Positions 1 to 8,044 are shown, counted from the stretch's first letter. The stretch: 64,000 nt of DNA from an uncultured Sutterella sp. (GCA_900545275.1 UQYG01000004.1:1-64000), one strand, 5' to 3'. Notes: generated by a model from the sequence alone, not told the origin. Made by a program: numbers and translations.

Positions 1-324
1 TGGATCAGGGGGAGACGAGATCGATAGTTACGGAAAATCGATCACAATTTCGGAGGCGAGAGTCGGGGCTCAAAAAACACTGACGGCACGACCGACTTGC
101 GTCAGCCGTGCCGCAGCACGCAGGAAGAATGGACCGGCAATCCTTCTTCCCGTCTTGTCGATCAAGCGTCCTTGCGCCGTTTCAACAATCGCCTCGTCGC
201 GGGCGGGGCCGCCGAAGCGGCGAGAAGCCGATCAAGCGATCTGAAACGCGCCTCCGGGCTTCACTCCCCCGAATCGACCCGGATCGGGTGCCGTTTCGTT
301 GATGGTCGTCCGTAATGGATTCGA
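1..324. other. Intergenic region downstream of the HU gene
   Basis: I find no convincing gene here. Short open frames on the plus strand have no recognisable protein family and no ribosome site. An inverted repeat (arms 19-25 and 37-43, GATCGAT/ATCGATC, 11-base spacer) lies near the left edge. A GC-rich hairpin at 84-113 reads as a possible minus-strand terminator and is listed separately. The region is mostly 3' flank of the HU gene, which ends at 325. Confidence 0.5.
72..113 (-). terminator. Possible intrinsic terminator, minus strand
   Basis: Arms 84-90 (CGGCACG) and 107-113 (CGTGCCG) can pair. On the minus strand the hairpin is followed, after a few bases, by a run of six T (complement of 72-77). 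It would end transcripts coming from the HU gene, but it lies over 200 bp beyond that gene's stop codon and the loop is long, so the call is weak. Confidence 0.35.
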
Positions 325-597
325 TCAGCGAACGGCGTCCTTGAGCGCCTGGCCGGCCGTGAAGCGCGGCGCACGGCGGGCGGGAATATGGACGGCTTCG
401 CCCGTCAAGGGGTTGCGGCCCGTACGGGCGGCACGGTCGGCAACGGAGAAATTGCCGAAACCGGACATGTTGACGACGCCGCCCTGGGCGAGTTCGTCGG
501 TCACGACACGGATATAGGCGTTAATGACCTTTTCAACCGCCGTCTTCGTCATCTGGGTCTCGGCAGAAATCGCGGAGATCAGTTCAGCCTTGTTCAT
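325..597 (-). CDS. hup: HU-family histone-like DNA-binding protein
   Basis: This 90-residue protein is the standard length of HU, the dimeric nucleoid protein that bends and compacts DNA. It begins MNKAELISAI, the usual HU start, and carries the conserved GFGNFSV turn and the DNA-binding arm containing GRNPLTGE and IPARRAPRF. The open frame could extend 14 codons further upstream, but the start at 597 fits the family exactly and has a GGAGG ribosome site about a dozen bases before it. It is transcribed alone. The AT-rich stretch at about 681-740, just upstream on the minus strand, is the likely promoter region. HU versus IHF cannot be fully separated by eye, but length and motifs favour HU. 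Confidence 0.95.
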   Translation of the reverse strand: MNKAELISAISAETQMTKTAVEKVINAYIRVVTDELAQGGVVNMSGFGNFSVADRAARTGRNPLTGEAVHIPARRAPRFTAGQALKDAVR

Positions 598-1355
598 GAT
601 GTAGGAATCCTCCAAGAAAATTGCACTGCGGACGACCATTCGCCCTTGGGCAGAGAATAGCGGAGTGGCCCGCCTCTCAGATGATTCTATAAGAATTTCA
701 CGGCAAATATTGCGATTATTTACAAAGACGGAAGATCTAGGACAAACCCCTCAATTCCGCTTCCCGCGAGGGTTAGAGCGGAGTCGTCCTGCGCACCCCT
801 TTCTTCGATTCAGTTCCCGTTCGGGAGGGATAGCGAGAGAAGAAGGCAATGTCGTTCAAAATGCGTCCGTTCAAATTCTCCGCGCCTGTTCTCCCGTTTT
901 TCCCTGCTAGAGTATCCCAAGAGAATTAATTGACCAATAGGGCCGGAATGGTCGCCAAGATGATCGCGATCCCGTTTCCCGATTTCATGCGATCGCTTTT
1001 TTCCCGCACCGCATCCCCCCTTCAAACCCTTGGCGCGGATTGACTCCACAGCGCCACATCCTTTGAAACGAGAATCCGCTCCTTCTTTTAGATAGAGGGT
1101 TTCTTTCGATACAGATAGTTCGATAGTCCTCAAATCAGCCTTCGATACGCTTTTCCTCACCGTTTTGCGTACGGGTGGAGACGCTCGGGCACCTTGGTTT
1201 TCGTGCGACATGAGCCGTCGCATACCTTCGAGAGAATGAAGGAAAGAGAGGAATGTCCGAATGCGACGGGTGGTGTCGCATGCTGCGCTCATGATGTTGC
1301 TTGAGGCACCGACGACGTTCCTCTCCATCCCAACCCTCTTTGGCTATTTCCCATA
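598..1355. other. Long gene-free tract upstream of the iscB locus
   Basis: About 750 bp with no supportable gene on either strand. The open frames here have no family signature, and base composition shifts to AT-rich at about 680-760. A small hairpin is visible at 1261-1281 (arms ATGCGAC and GTCGCAT with a 7-base loop). Because iscB guide sequences are normally encoded at the 5' edge of the omega RNA, the right end of this tract (about 1330-1355) may contain the guide. No inverted-repeat transposon end or target duplication could be defined by eye. Confidence 0.5.
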
Positions 1356-1637
1356 ACTGGTAGGCACAGCCCACCGGTTCGATAGCCCAGCCTCAGCAGT
1401 GAGCGGTCTGAGCTTGCTCTTTCCTCTCATTGCTACGTTGACGACATGCAACAAGACTCACTCCGGGGTGCTTCCTCAGCTCCGGACCCTGAAAGCACAG
1501 ACGCAGACAAGCTTGTGGGAAAGCACGAAACGGTCTGCCGCTGGAAACGCTGGTCGTTGACATTGGCGAGGGGAACATCTCGATTTGGCACGGCGCGCTC
1601 CGCAAGGAGTTCGTCAGTAACCGTAAGGTAAACAAAC
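1356..1637 (+). ncRNA. Putative IscB omega RNA (guide RNA scaffold)
   Basis: The region directly upstream of iscB holds a dense chain of RNA hairpins, as expected for an omega RNA, which is encoded 5' of iscB and runs up to its start. Stems read by eye: 1356-1361 with 1373-1378 (inner 1363-1365/1369-1371); a nine-pair stem 1395-1403 with 1426-1434 enclosing a GAG-CUUG-CUC hairpin at 1410-1419; 1468-1473 with 1493-1498 enclosing 1476-1479/1489-1492 around a CCGG loop; and 1503-1508 with 1533-1538. A GGGGAACA element at 1571-1578 resembles the 3' portion of known omega RNAs as I recall them. The true 5' end is uncertain. If the scaffold starts at 1356 the guide lies just upstream; if it starts at 1395 the guide would be about 1379-1394. 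Confidence 0.72.
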
Positions 1638-2969
1638 ATGATGAAAGTCTTTGTCCTGGACAAGGACCACAAACCGCTGATGCCCTGCGGGCCCGCAAGA
1701 GCGAGAAAGCTCCTGAAGGCCGGCAGGGCCCGCGTACACAAACTGCAACCCTTCACGATCCGCATCGTCGACCGGTCGCTTGCCGATTCGGTCGTGCAGA
1801 AGGTCGTCGTGAAGGTCGATCCAGGCTCGAAGGAGACCGGCATCGCGGTCGTTCGAGAGGATGAGGAAGAAACGCATCATGCGCTCTACTTCATTAACCT
1901 TAAGCACCGCGGAGCCGCGATCCGCGATGCCCTGACGTCTCGGCGTCAGTTGCGGCGCGGCCGCAGGAGCCGTAATCTCCGCTATCGCGCTTCCCGGTTC
2001 CTGAACCGAAGTAAACCGAAGGGATGGCTGCCGCCTTCTCTTCAACACCGCGTCGACACCACGCTCTCCTGGGTCAACCGTCTTCGCAGGCTCGCGCCCG
2101 TGAGCGGGATTGCTCAGGAACTCGTGAAGTTTGACACGCAGAGGATGCAGAACCCGGAGATCTCCGGCGTCGAGTATCAGCAGGGCGAACTTGCCGGCTA
2201 TGAACTCAAGGAGTACCTCCTGGAGAAGTTCGGACGCAGGTGCGTCTACTGCGCAAAGAGCGGTGTGCCGCTCAACGTGGAGCACATCGTTCCGAAGGCG
2301 AGAGGCGGTTCCAACCGTCTTTCTAATCTGGCGATCGCGTGCGTCGAATGCAACCAAAAGAAGGGGGCCAGGCCTATTGAGGAATTCCTCAAAGGGAAGC
2401 CCGAGCTTCTGGCCCGCATTCGAAAGCGGCTCAAGACACCATTGAGAGACGCCGCATCGGTCAACGCCACCCGGTGGGCGCTTTTCGAAGCCCTGCGTGC
2501 GACAGGCCTGCCGATCCGGACCGGCTCCGGCGCTCTGACCAAGTACAATCGTCACTGCTTCGGCGTGCCGAAGGAACACTGGTTCGATGCGCTCTGCGTC
2601 GGTCGAATCAACGGCGTGTCGTACGATTCGTGCATGAAGGTGCTGAACGTGTCCTGCACGGGTCGCGGGCAGTACAAGCGGACGAGAACCGACAAGTTCG
2701 GTTTCCCGATCTGCCACTTCATGCGGACGAAGCGTCCGCACGGCGTCGGATTGGGAGACTTGGTGCGTATGACTGTTCAAAAAGGGAAGCATCCCGGCAT
2801 TTGGACGGGCAGAGCTTTTCCGTCCAACGACGGAAGTGTCGTACTAATCCTTCCGGAATTCCGTATCAAGGGACGAGCAAGGAATTGCTCAATCCTATCC
2901 CTAAGCGATGGCTATGGATACTGTTTGACTGATAGCGAGACAGCAAAACCTACCAGTTTTGGGAAATAG
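1638..2969 (+). CDS. iscB: IscB RNA-guided HNH/RuvC endonuclease
   Basis: This 443-residue protein is a complete IscB, the compact ancestor of Cas9 that cuts DNA as directed by an omega RNA. In order it shows the N-terminal PLMP motif (13-16) with the RRXRR-type region, RuvC-I with DPGSK (catalytic D61), an arginine-rich bridge helix (about 101-122), RuvC-II (E161 in GIAQELVKFD), an HNH domain (about 200-245) with paired CxxC motifs (C202/C205, C235/C238) and catalytic H216 in VEHIVPKARGG, RuvC-III (HWFDAL, H314 and D317), and the C-terminal target-motif domain ending near DGYGY (424-428). All catalytic residues are present. Two adjacent ATGs occur at 1638 and 1641. No tnpA lies nearby, so it would be a non-autonomous or domesticated copy. 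A WYL regulator starts 28 bp downstream. Confidence 0.95.
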   Translation: MMKVFVLDKDHKPLMPCGPARARKLLKAGRARVHKLQPFTIRIVDRSLADSVVQKVVVKVDPGSKETGIAVVREDEEETHHALYFINLKHRGAAIRDALTSRRQLRRGRRSRNLRYRASRFLNRSKPKGWLPPSLQHRVDTTLSWVNRLRRLAPVSGIAQELVKFDTQRMQNPEISGVEYQQGELAGYELKEYLLEKFGRRCVYCAKSGVPLNVEHIVPKARGGSNRLSNLAIACVECNQKKGARPIEEFLKGKPELLARIRKRLKTPLRDAASVNATRWALFEALRATGLPIRTGSGALTKYNRHCFGVPKEHWFDALCVGRINGVSYDSCMKVLNVSCTGRGQYKRTRTDKFGFPICHFMRTKRPHGVGLGDLVRMTVQKGKHPGIWTGRAFPSNDGSVVLILPEFRIKGRARNCSILSLSDGYGYCLTDSETAKPTSFGK

Positions 2970-2997
2970 CCCCCTCTTTCTTTCGAAAGGCCGAACC

Positions 2998-3963
2998 ATG
3001 TCCGATTCCCTACCCGTGTGCACGACCGTCGTTCTTACGATTCTTCGGCTCCTCTCGAGATCCGCCTACGTCACGGCTGCCGAATTGGCGAGGCGCCTCG
3101 CCGCCGAAGGCGTCTCGGTGCAGCTGAGGTCGCTGCAGCGAACGCTCAAGATCATGTCCGAAACGCCCGTCTACGGGGTTGAGCGCAATGCCGATCACAA
3201 GCCCTACGGCTATCGTCTCGCCGCTCCGGCAACGCTCGCCTCGGCGAAACTGTCGCCGAGAGACGCCCTTCTCATGCGGCTCACCGACGAGTCGCTCGGC
3301 GCGGCACTTCTTCTTCGCCTCGACGAAGAGGTCGGCGAAGAAGCGCAGGAAGTGATGAACGAGCGCTTTGAGCGCCTGAAGGACCGAGAAGCGAGGCGCC
3401 GCGTCGCGGTGATTCCGGATCTGCCCCTTTTGACGCCCCCGCTCCTGGTGCCCGAAGTGCTCGACGCCGTTGCAACCGCCCTCTTTCGGAACGCCAAGCT
3501 CGTCTTTTCCTATCGAGACGACGAAGGGACCGAGAACCGGCTCGTCGCCTCGCCCCTCGGGGTCGTGCACCACTGCGTGCGGATTCACCTCTTCTATCTT
3601 GCCGAGGACGGCAAGGTCCGGCACGTGCCGCTCCACCGTCTGACCGCTGCCGAAGTTCTGGCGGAGCCCGCCCTTCGTCCCAAAGGCTTTCGTCTTGCGG
3701 ACGCCGCCAAGACGCTGCCCGTTCCGCAGGACGGGAAGAACCCGGTTCGTCTGAGCTTCACCTTCACGAACCCGGCGCTCGCGCGCATGCTTGCGGAAAC
3801 GCCCTTCGGCCCGCATCAGCGCATCGTTCGGACCGAAGGCAAGAGGTTCGCCCTTTCGGTCATCCTTCCCGACTCACCCCGCATCTACGCCTGGATCGCC
3901 CTCTGGAAGGAAACGGGCGGGATCACGAACGCGAAGGTCGAGTCGCTCGCGCAAAAGAACTGA
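2998..3963 (+). CDS. WYL-domain transcriptional regulator
   Basis: A 321-residue protein with an N-terminal winged helix-turn-helix of the YafY/DeoR type (about 8-75, containing AAELARRLAAEGVSV and LQRTLK) and a C-terminal WYL ligand-binding domain (about 155-225, with KLVFSYRDDEG, SPLGVVHH and RIHLFYLAE), followed by a C-terminal extension domain. WYL proteins usually sense nucleotide-like ligands or nucleic acids and regulate transcription. An open-frame start 13 codons earlier overlaps the iscB stop. I chose the ATG at 2998 because GAAAGG lies 7 bases before it. It sits in the same direction just after iscB and could share a transcript with it. WYL regulators are often found near defence and mobile genes, so the adjacency is noteworthy, but regulation of iscB is only an inference. 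Confidence 0.88.
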   Translation: MSDSLPVCTTVVLTILRLLSRSAYVTAAELARRLAAEGVSVQLRSLQRTLKIMSETPVYGVERNADHKPYGYRLAAPATLASAKLSPRDALLMRLTDESLGAALLLRLDEEVGEEAQEVMNERFERLKDREARRRVAVIPDLPLLTPPLLVPEVLDAVATALFRNAKLVFSYRDDEGTENRLVASPLGVVHHCVRIHLFYLAEDGKVRHVPLHRLTAAEVLAEPALRPKGFRLADAAKTLPVPQDGKNPVRLSFTFTNPALARMLAETPFGPHQRIVRTEGKRFALSVILPDSPRIYAWIALWKETGGITNAKVESLAQKN

Positions 3964-4034
3964 GTAGGACGCAGTATGTTCGGGTGTCCAAGATTGCGCT
4001 AGATTTCCAAAATCCGAACCGATTCGAGGACGCC

Positions 4035-4643
4035 ATGCCCTTTTCCGACCGTCTCACGCGCGCCGCCGACATTGCACGACGCGCTCACAACCATCAGACC
4101 CGCAAGGGGTCGGACGTCCCCTACCTCTCGCACCTCTTCGCCGTGGCGGCGCTCGTCATGGAGTCGGGCGGTTCGGAAGACCAGGTGTGCGCCGCGCTAC
4201 TGCACGACGTTCTGGAAGACGCGGGCGTCTCGTGGAGCGACGAAATCCGAGCGGAATTGGGCGAACACGTCCTCGCGCTCGTCGTCGCCTGCACGGACGG
4301 CCTTCCCGACGCCGAAGGTCACAAGGAATCCTGGCGCACGCGCAAGCACCGCTACATTGAGCACTGCTCGCAGGACACGCCTCTCGAGCGCGAGGCCCTC
4401 GTCATCTGCGCGGCGGACAAGCTTCACAATCTGCGCTCCCTTCTCATCGACCTGCGCGAGCACGGGCCCGACGTCTTACTCAAGTTCGTGAAGGACGAAC
4501 CCTCGCTTCGCGACAAGGGCGAAGCGATCCTCTGGTACTACGAGACGCTTCTTGCGATCTTTGAGAGGCGCGGCATCCCGACCGCAAAGCTTTTGCGGCC
4601 GGCCGTCGACGCACTTCGCGAAATCGTGCGCGAACTGCCGTGA
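4035..4643 (+). CDS. HD-domain phosphohydrolase, SpoT/Mesh1-like
   Basis: A 202-residue, stand-alone HD hydrolase. It has the alarmone-hydrolase pattern: RRAHNHQTRKGSDVPYLSH near the N terminus (H33), the HD pair in ALLHDVLED (H57, D58, with E61 and D62), and AADKLHNLRS (D128), which corresponds to the DRLHNMRT motif of SpoT. Known relatives hydrolyse (p)ppGpp or act as nucleotide phosphohydrolases with a metal ion in the cytoplasm. There is no synthetase or regulatory domain. A GTG at 3984 would add 17 residues, but the ATG at 4035 is preceded by GAGGA four bases away and fits the family start better. It follows the WYL gene by 71 bp on the same strand. Confidence 0.85.
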   Translation: MPFSDRLTRAADIARRAHNHQTRKGSDVPYLSHLFAVAALVMESGGSEDQVCAALLHDVLEDAGVSWSDEIRAELGEHVLALVVACTDGLPDAEGHKESWRTRKHRYIEHCSQDTPLEREALVICAADKLHNLRSLLIDLREHGPDVLLKFVKDEPSLRDKGEAILWYYETLLAIFERRGIPTAKLLRPAVDALREIVRELP

Positions 4644-4756
4644 TTCGGTTGCGAACGGTTGCGAATCGACCTTTTTCCCGCGCCCTACGCGCCCTTCCCT
4701 GCGCTACACTTTCCGTCGTTGATGCTATCGGACGCCCGACGTCCGCTTACAAGAAA

Positions 4757-5422
4757 ATGAAATATCTCGTAGTCGACGACCACGCGCTTGTCACCACGGC
4801 GCTTTCCATGCTCCTTCAGACCCGCGACCCCGAGGCCGAGGTCCATACGGCGGCGAACGCCGCTGAAGCGCTCGCCCTGATCGACGAGCACGGCGAAAGC
4901 ACCGACCTTCTCATCCTCGACCTCTCGCTTCCCGATGTGAAGGGAACGGAACTCATGGAAGAGATCGTCAACCGCATGCCCATGCTCAAGATCCTCGTTC
5001 TCTCGGGACTCGTCGATCAGCAGAGCATCATGCGCGTCCTGCAGTTGGGCGCCGCGGGGTTCGTGCCAAAGTCGCTTGACACCGACATGCTCGAGACCGC
5101 CATCGACTTCGTCATGAAGGGCGGCGTCTACATCCCGACGAAGCTTCTCGCCGAAAATCAGCGCGCGGGCTTCTTCACGCAGACCGTCAAGCACATTCCC
5201 CGTACCGACGACGCCGAACCCGTGCATCTCACGGAGCGTCAGAAGGACGTGTTGCACCTTCTCGCCCAGGGCGCGCCCATCAAGCGCATCTGCCGCGAAC
5301 TCAATCTTTCGGAAGGCACCGTGAAGACCCACGTCGCCGCGATCTATCGCGCGTTCGGCGCTTCGAACCGCACGGAAGCGCTTCTCGCCGCCCGCCGCGC
5401 GGGGTTCGACGTCCTCTTCTGA
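4757..5422 (+). CDS. NarL/LuxR-type response regulator, orphan
   Basis: A 221-residue two-component response regulator. The receiver domain (1-120) shows the acidic pair D7/D8 in VVDDHA, the phospho-acceptor D55 in LLILDLSLPD and K105 in GFVPKS. A LuxR-type helix-turn-helix follows at about 155-215 (LTERQKDVLHLLAQG, LNLSEGTVKTHVAAIY). The long open frame upstream (from 4640) is not family-like, so the ATG at 4757, which gives the normal MKYLVVDD start, is preferred. No histidine kinase gene lies next to it, so the partner kinase and target genes are unknown. It sits 113 bp after the HD hydrolase gene and may have its own promoter in that gap. Confidence 0.9.
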   Translation: MKYLVVDDHALVTTALSMLLQTRDPEAEVHTAANAAEALALIDEHGESTDLLILDLSLPDVKGTELMEEIVNRMPMLKILVLSGLVDQQSIMRVLQLGAAGFVPKSLDTDMLETAIDFVMKGGVYIPTKLLAENQRAGFFTQTVKHIPRTDDAEPVHLTERQKDVLHLLAQGAPIKRICRELNLSEGTVKTHVAAIYRAFGASNRTEALLAARRAGFDVLF

Positions 5423-5494
5423 CCTGCGTCTCAGTCATAAAAAATGGTTCACACCGGTTCATGACGGAAAGGCAAAGGAAGGCGAAGTAGACGA

Positions 5495-6211
5495 TCAAAG
5501 TCCGGTCGCGCCTTCTCGGATCTGCTCGGACGTCATGCCGAAACGGCGTTCTCGACCGTGGAACCAATCGATCGCGGCGTCGAGGTGCGCCTCGTCGTAG
5601 TCGGGCCAGAGTGCCTTGTCAAAATAGAGCTCCGCGTAGGCCGACTGCCAAAGAAGAAAATTCGAGATGCGCTGCTCTCCCCCCGTGCGGATCAGCAGAT
5701 CCACTTCCGGGAGGTCGGCGAGCGTGAGATGCTTTTCAATTCCCGTCGCCGTAAGATCGCCCTCCGCGGCCGCGCGTTGCGCCGCCTGCACAAGATCCCA
5801 GCGTCCGCCGTAGTTGGCGGCGATCGAAAGGACCATGCCCTTGCCGCCCGCGGTCTTCGCCTCACAGAGCGCAATGGACTCTCGGACTTCGTCGGGGAAG
5901 GCGCAACGGTCGCCGATCACACGAAGGCGCACGCCCTTTTCCGACAAGGGATCCGCCCACTCTTTGAGACCTCGCGCAAAAAGCTTCATGAGCATGTCGA
6001 CTTCCGACTTGGGACGACGCCAGTTTTCCGACGAAAAGGCAAAAACCGTGAGTGCGGAAAGCCCCAGTTCGCCGGCGCGGCGCACGACCTTCTCCAGAGC
6101 CTTTACGCCCTGACGGTGCCCTTCGGCGCGGGGCAGAAAACGTTTTTTGGCCCACCGTCCGTTGCCGTCCATGATGATGGCGACGTGACGCGGCGTCGAA
6201 GTATCGGACAT
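5495..6211 (-). CDS. uppS: Undecaprenyl diphosphate synthase (isoprenyl transferase)
   Basis: A 238-residue cis-prenyltransferase that elongates farnesyl diphosphate with isopentenyl units to make undecaprenyl diphosphate, the lipid carrier for peptidoglycan. It shows the DGNGRWA motif (catalytic D15), HRQG, FAFSSENWRRP, and the C-terminal signature RTGGEQRISNFLLWQ (from R175). The start at 6211 (MSDTSTPRHVAIIMDGNG) is chosen over an in-frame start 23 codons earlier because it fits the family. It lies downstream of frr and pyrH on the same strand, the usual proteobacterial order, but cdsA, which normally follows, is missing here. A terminator-like hairpin separates it from frr. Confidence 0.96.
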   Translation of the reverse strand: MSDTSTPRHVAIIMDGNGRWAKKRFLPRAEGHRQGVKALEKVVRRAGELGLSALTVFAFSSENWRRPKSEVDMLMKLFARGLKEWADPLSEKGVRLRVIGDRCAFPDEVRESIALCEAKTAGGKGMVLSIAANYGGRWDLVQAAQRAAAEGDLTATGIEKHLTLADLPEVDLLIRTGGEQRISNFLLWQSAYAELYFDKALWPDYDEAHLDAAIDWFHGRERRFGMTSEQIREGATGL

Positions 6212-6351
6212 GAATGAAAATCCCTCGAATGTGTTCGGAGGAGAAGTATAAAAAAGGAAAGCGCCGGGCGAGCCCCGCACTTGTTAGCGGTCTTTGCCGA
6301 AGAGCCTTTCGGCAACAAAAGAAAATAGACGCGGGAGAGCTGAAACGAGAA

Positions 6352-6382
6352 GAGGCGCGGGGCCAACGCCGACTCGCGCCTC
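6352..6382 (-). terminator. Terminator-like hairpin after frr
   Basis: Arms 6352-6359 (GAGGCGCG) and 6375-6382 (CGCGCCTC) pair perfectly. On the minus strand the stem is followed by TTCTCGTTTC, a broken T-run. It lies 27 bp past the frr stop and before uppS, so it may end or reduce read-through. Confidence 0.6.
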
Positions 6383-6408
6383 TTTCGGAATGCCGAAATC
6401 TTCCGGTC

Positions 6409-6969
6409 TTAGACCGTCATGATTTCCTTTTCCTTGTCCGCTACGACCTTGTCGATTTCCGCCACGTACTTGTCGGTGAGCTTCTGGACTTCGGTTTCGG
6501 CACGGCGTTCGTCGTCTTCCGAGATTTCCTTGTCCTTCGTCAGGCGTTCAACGTGCGTATTGGCGTCGCGGCGCAGATTGCGGATCGCAACCTTGCTGTC
6601 TTCGCCCATGCCGCGCACGACCTTCGAGAGTTCACGGCGGCGTTCTTCGGTGAGAGGGGGCAACGGAACGCGGATCACGTCGCCCGACGTGGCCGGGTTG
6701 AGACCGAGGTCGGAATCGCGGATCGCCTTTTCCACGACCTTGACCATGTTCTTTTCCCAGGGCTGGACCGTCAGCGTGCGGGCGTCGCCCACACCGACCT
6801 GCGCCACCTGGTTGAGCGGCGTCGGGCAGCCGTAGTAGTCCACCTTGATCTGGTCGAGCAGGCCCGTCGAGGCGCGGCCCGTACGGATCTTCACGAATTC
6901 TTCGCGGGTGTGCTCCACCGTCGCCTTCATCTTGTGTTCGGTCTGAGCAATGATTTCAGAAACGGACAT
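6409..6969 (-). CDS. frr: Ribosome recycling factor
   Basis: A 186-residue protein, the exact family length. RRF works with EF-G to split the post-termination ribosome. Sequence hallmarks include HTREEFVKIRTGRAST, the segment LDQIKVDYYGCPTPLNQVA, the PWEKNMVKVVEKAI helix and PPLTEERRRELSKVVR. The ATG at 6969 has GGAG seven bases upstream. It lies between pyrH and uppS on the minus strand, with hairpins on both sides suggesting partly independent transcription. Confidence 0.97.
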   Translation of the reverse strand: MSVSEIIAQTEHKMKATVEHTREEFVKIRTGRASTGLLDQIKVDYYGCPTPLNQVAQVGVGDARTLTVQPWEKNMVKVVEKAIRDSDLGLNPATSGDVIRVPLPPLTEERRRELSKVVRGMGEDSKVAIRNLRRDANTHVERLTKDKEISEDDERRAETEVQKLTDKYVAEIDKVVADKEKEIMTV

Positions 6970-7095
6970 GTCGAAACTCCAAAACTGTACTTCTTGAATT
7001 TTATCGCACCCGAGACCCTCCCCGAGTGCCGATCAATAGGCAAAACGCCCGAAAGAGAGGGGTTTCGCCTCAAAGGATCACCAATACTACACGAA

Positions 7096-7125
7096 AACCG
7101 CCCCGCGGTCGACGCAAGGGCGGTT
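7096..7125 (-). terminator. Intrinsic terminator between pyrH and frr
   Basis: Arms 7096-7103 and 7118-7125 (AACCGCCC/GGGCGGTT) form an eight-pair stem. Read on the minus strand it is followed directly by a T-rich stretch (complement of 7094-7097). It sits about 30 bp after the pyrH stop, so frr probably also has its own promoter in the 127 bp that follow. Confidence 0.7.
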
Positions 7126-7156
7126 CTCTCACGGGTTTTTCCCGTGTAACAGACGA

Positions 7157-7879
7157 TCAGCTGTGAACAAGCGTGCCTTCCTTTTCACCCAGGACGACGC
7201 GCTTCAGGGCGCCGTGCTTGGTCATGTTGAAGACCTTGATCGGGAGGTGCTGTTCGCGGCAGAGCGCAAAGGCCGTGGCGTCCATCACCTTGAGGTTCGC
7301 GCGAAGGGCCTGATCGAACGTGAGTTCGTCAAACATCGTCGCGTCGGGATGGAGCTTCGGGTCGGCCGTGTAGATGCCGTCGACCTTCGTAGCCTTGAGG
7401 ACGACTTCCGCACCGATTTCGGCGCCGCGAAGCGCCGCCGTCGTATCGGTCGTCATGAAGGGGTTGCCCGTGCCCGCGGCGAAGATCACCACGCGGCCGA
7501 GGCGAAGATGACGGAGGGCCTTGCCGCGGATGTAGGGTTCGGCCACCTGCTCCATATGCAGAGCCGACTGCACGCGGGCGTCGAGGCCGTTGTTGCGGCA
7601 GCAGTCCGCAAGAGCCATGGCGTTCATCACCGTGGCGAGCATCCCCATGTAGTCGCCCGTGGCGCGGTCCATGCCGGTCGCGCCGAGCGCGACGCCGCGG
7701 AAGATGTTGCCGCCGCCCACGACGATCCCCACTTCCACGCCGATTTCCACGATCGACTTGATTTCTTCCACCGTCTGCTGAAGAACCTTACGGTTGATCC
7801 CGAACTGGTCTTCACCCATCAGGGCTTCACCGGAAAGTTTCAACAGAATTCGCTTGTAAGCGGGGGTCGACTGCGTCAT
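7157..7879 (-). CDS. pyrH: UMP kinase
   Basis: A 240-residue bacterial UMP kinase, which phosphorylates UMP to UDP in pyrimidine synthesis. It contains the amino-acid-kinase motifs KRILLKLSGEALMG near the N terminus, IVVGGGNIFRG, DYMGMLATVMNAMAL, the TGNPFMTTDTTAALR substrate loop, and LKATKVDGIYTADP. The open frame extends 41 codons upstream of the chosen start, but MTQSTPAYKRILLKLSGE at 7879 matches the family start and a GGAG element precedes it. In most proteobacteria pyrH follows rpsB and tsf; here a thioredoxin-like gene lies upstream instead. Confidence 0.97.
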   Translation of the reverse strand: MTQSTPAYKRILLKLSGEALMGEDQFGINRKVLQQTVEEIKSIVEIGVEVGIVVGGGNIFRGVALGATGMDRATGDYMGMLATVMNAMALADCCRNNGLDARVQSALHMEQVAEPYIRGKALRHLRLGRVVIFAAGTGNPFMTTDTTAALRGAEIGAEVVLKATKVDGIYTADPKLHPDATMFDELTFDQALRANLKVMDATAFALCREQHLPIKVFNMTKHGALKRVVLGEKEGTLVHS

Positions 7880-8002
7880 TTCTTGTGCATCTCCAAATGA
7901 GGGAACGGTTGTCCCAAAAAGGCTCCTGCGCATTCTATACAGTTTTCCCCGTACCCGTGAGAGTTTTTCCCTATCACCGAACGACATGCGAAAGAAGCAC
8001 AA

Positions 8003-8036
8003 AAAAAGGGACGCCCCGTCGAGAACGTCCCTTTTT
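8003..8036. terminator. Strong intrinsic terminator after the thioredoxin-like gene
   Basis: Arms 8003-8013 and 8026-8036 (AAAAAGGGACG/CGTCCCTTTTT) form an eleven-pair stem with A-runs and T-runs on the outer sides, so it can act in either direction. On the minus strand it ends the cluster at 8045-11366 just before pyrH. Confidence 0.9.
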
Positions 8037-8044
8037 CCGAAAAA

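Noticed and set aside
97..315. Short plus-strand open frames near the left edge
   Set aside because: No ribosome site, no family resemblance, and two overlapping frames of similar length point to chance.
1393..1843. Minus-strand and short plus-strand frames across the omega RNA
   Set aside because: They cross the hairpin region and the iscB start, with no family signature.
4640..4756. Extended N terminus for the response regulator
   Set aside because: The extra 39 residues are not receiver-like. The normal start is at 4757.
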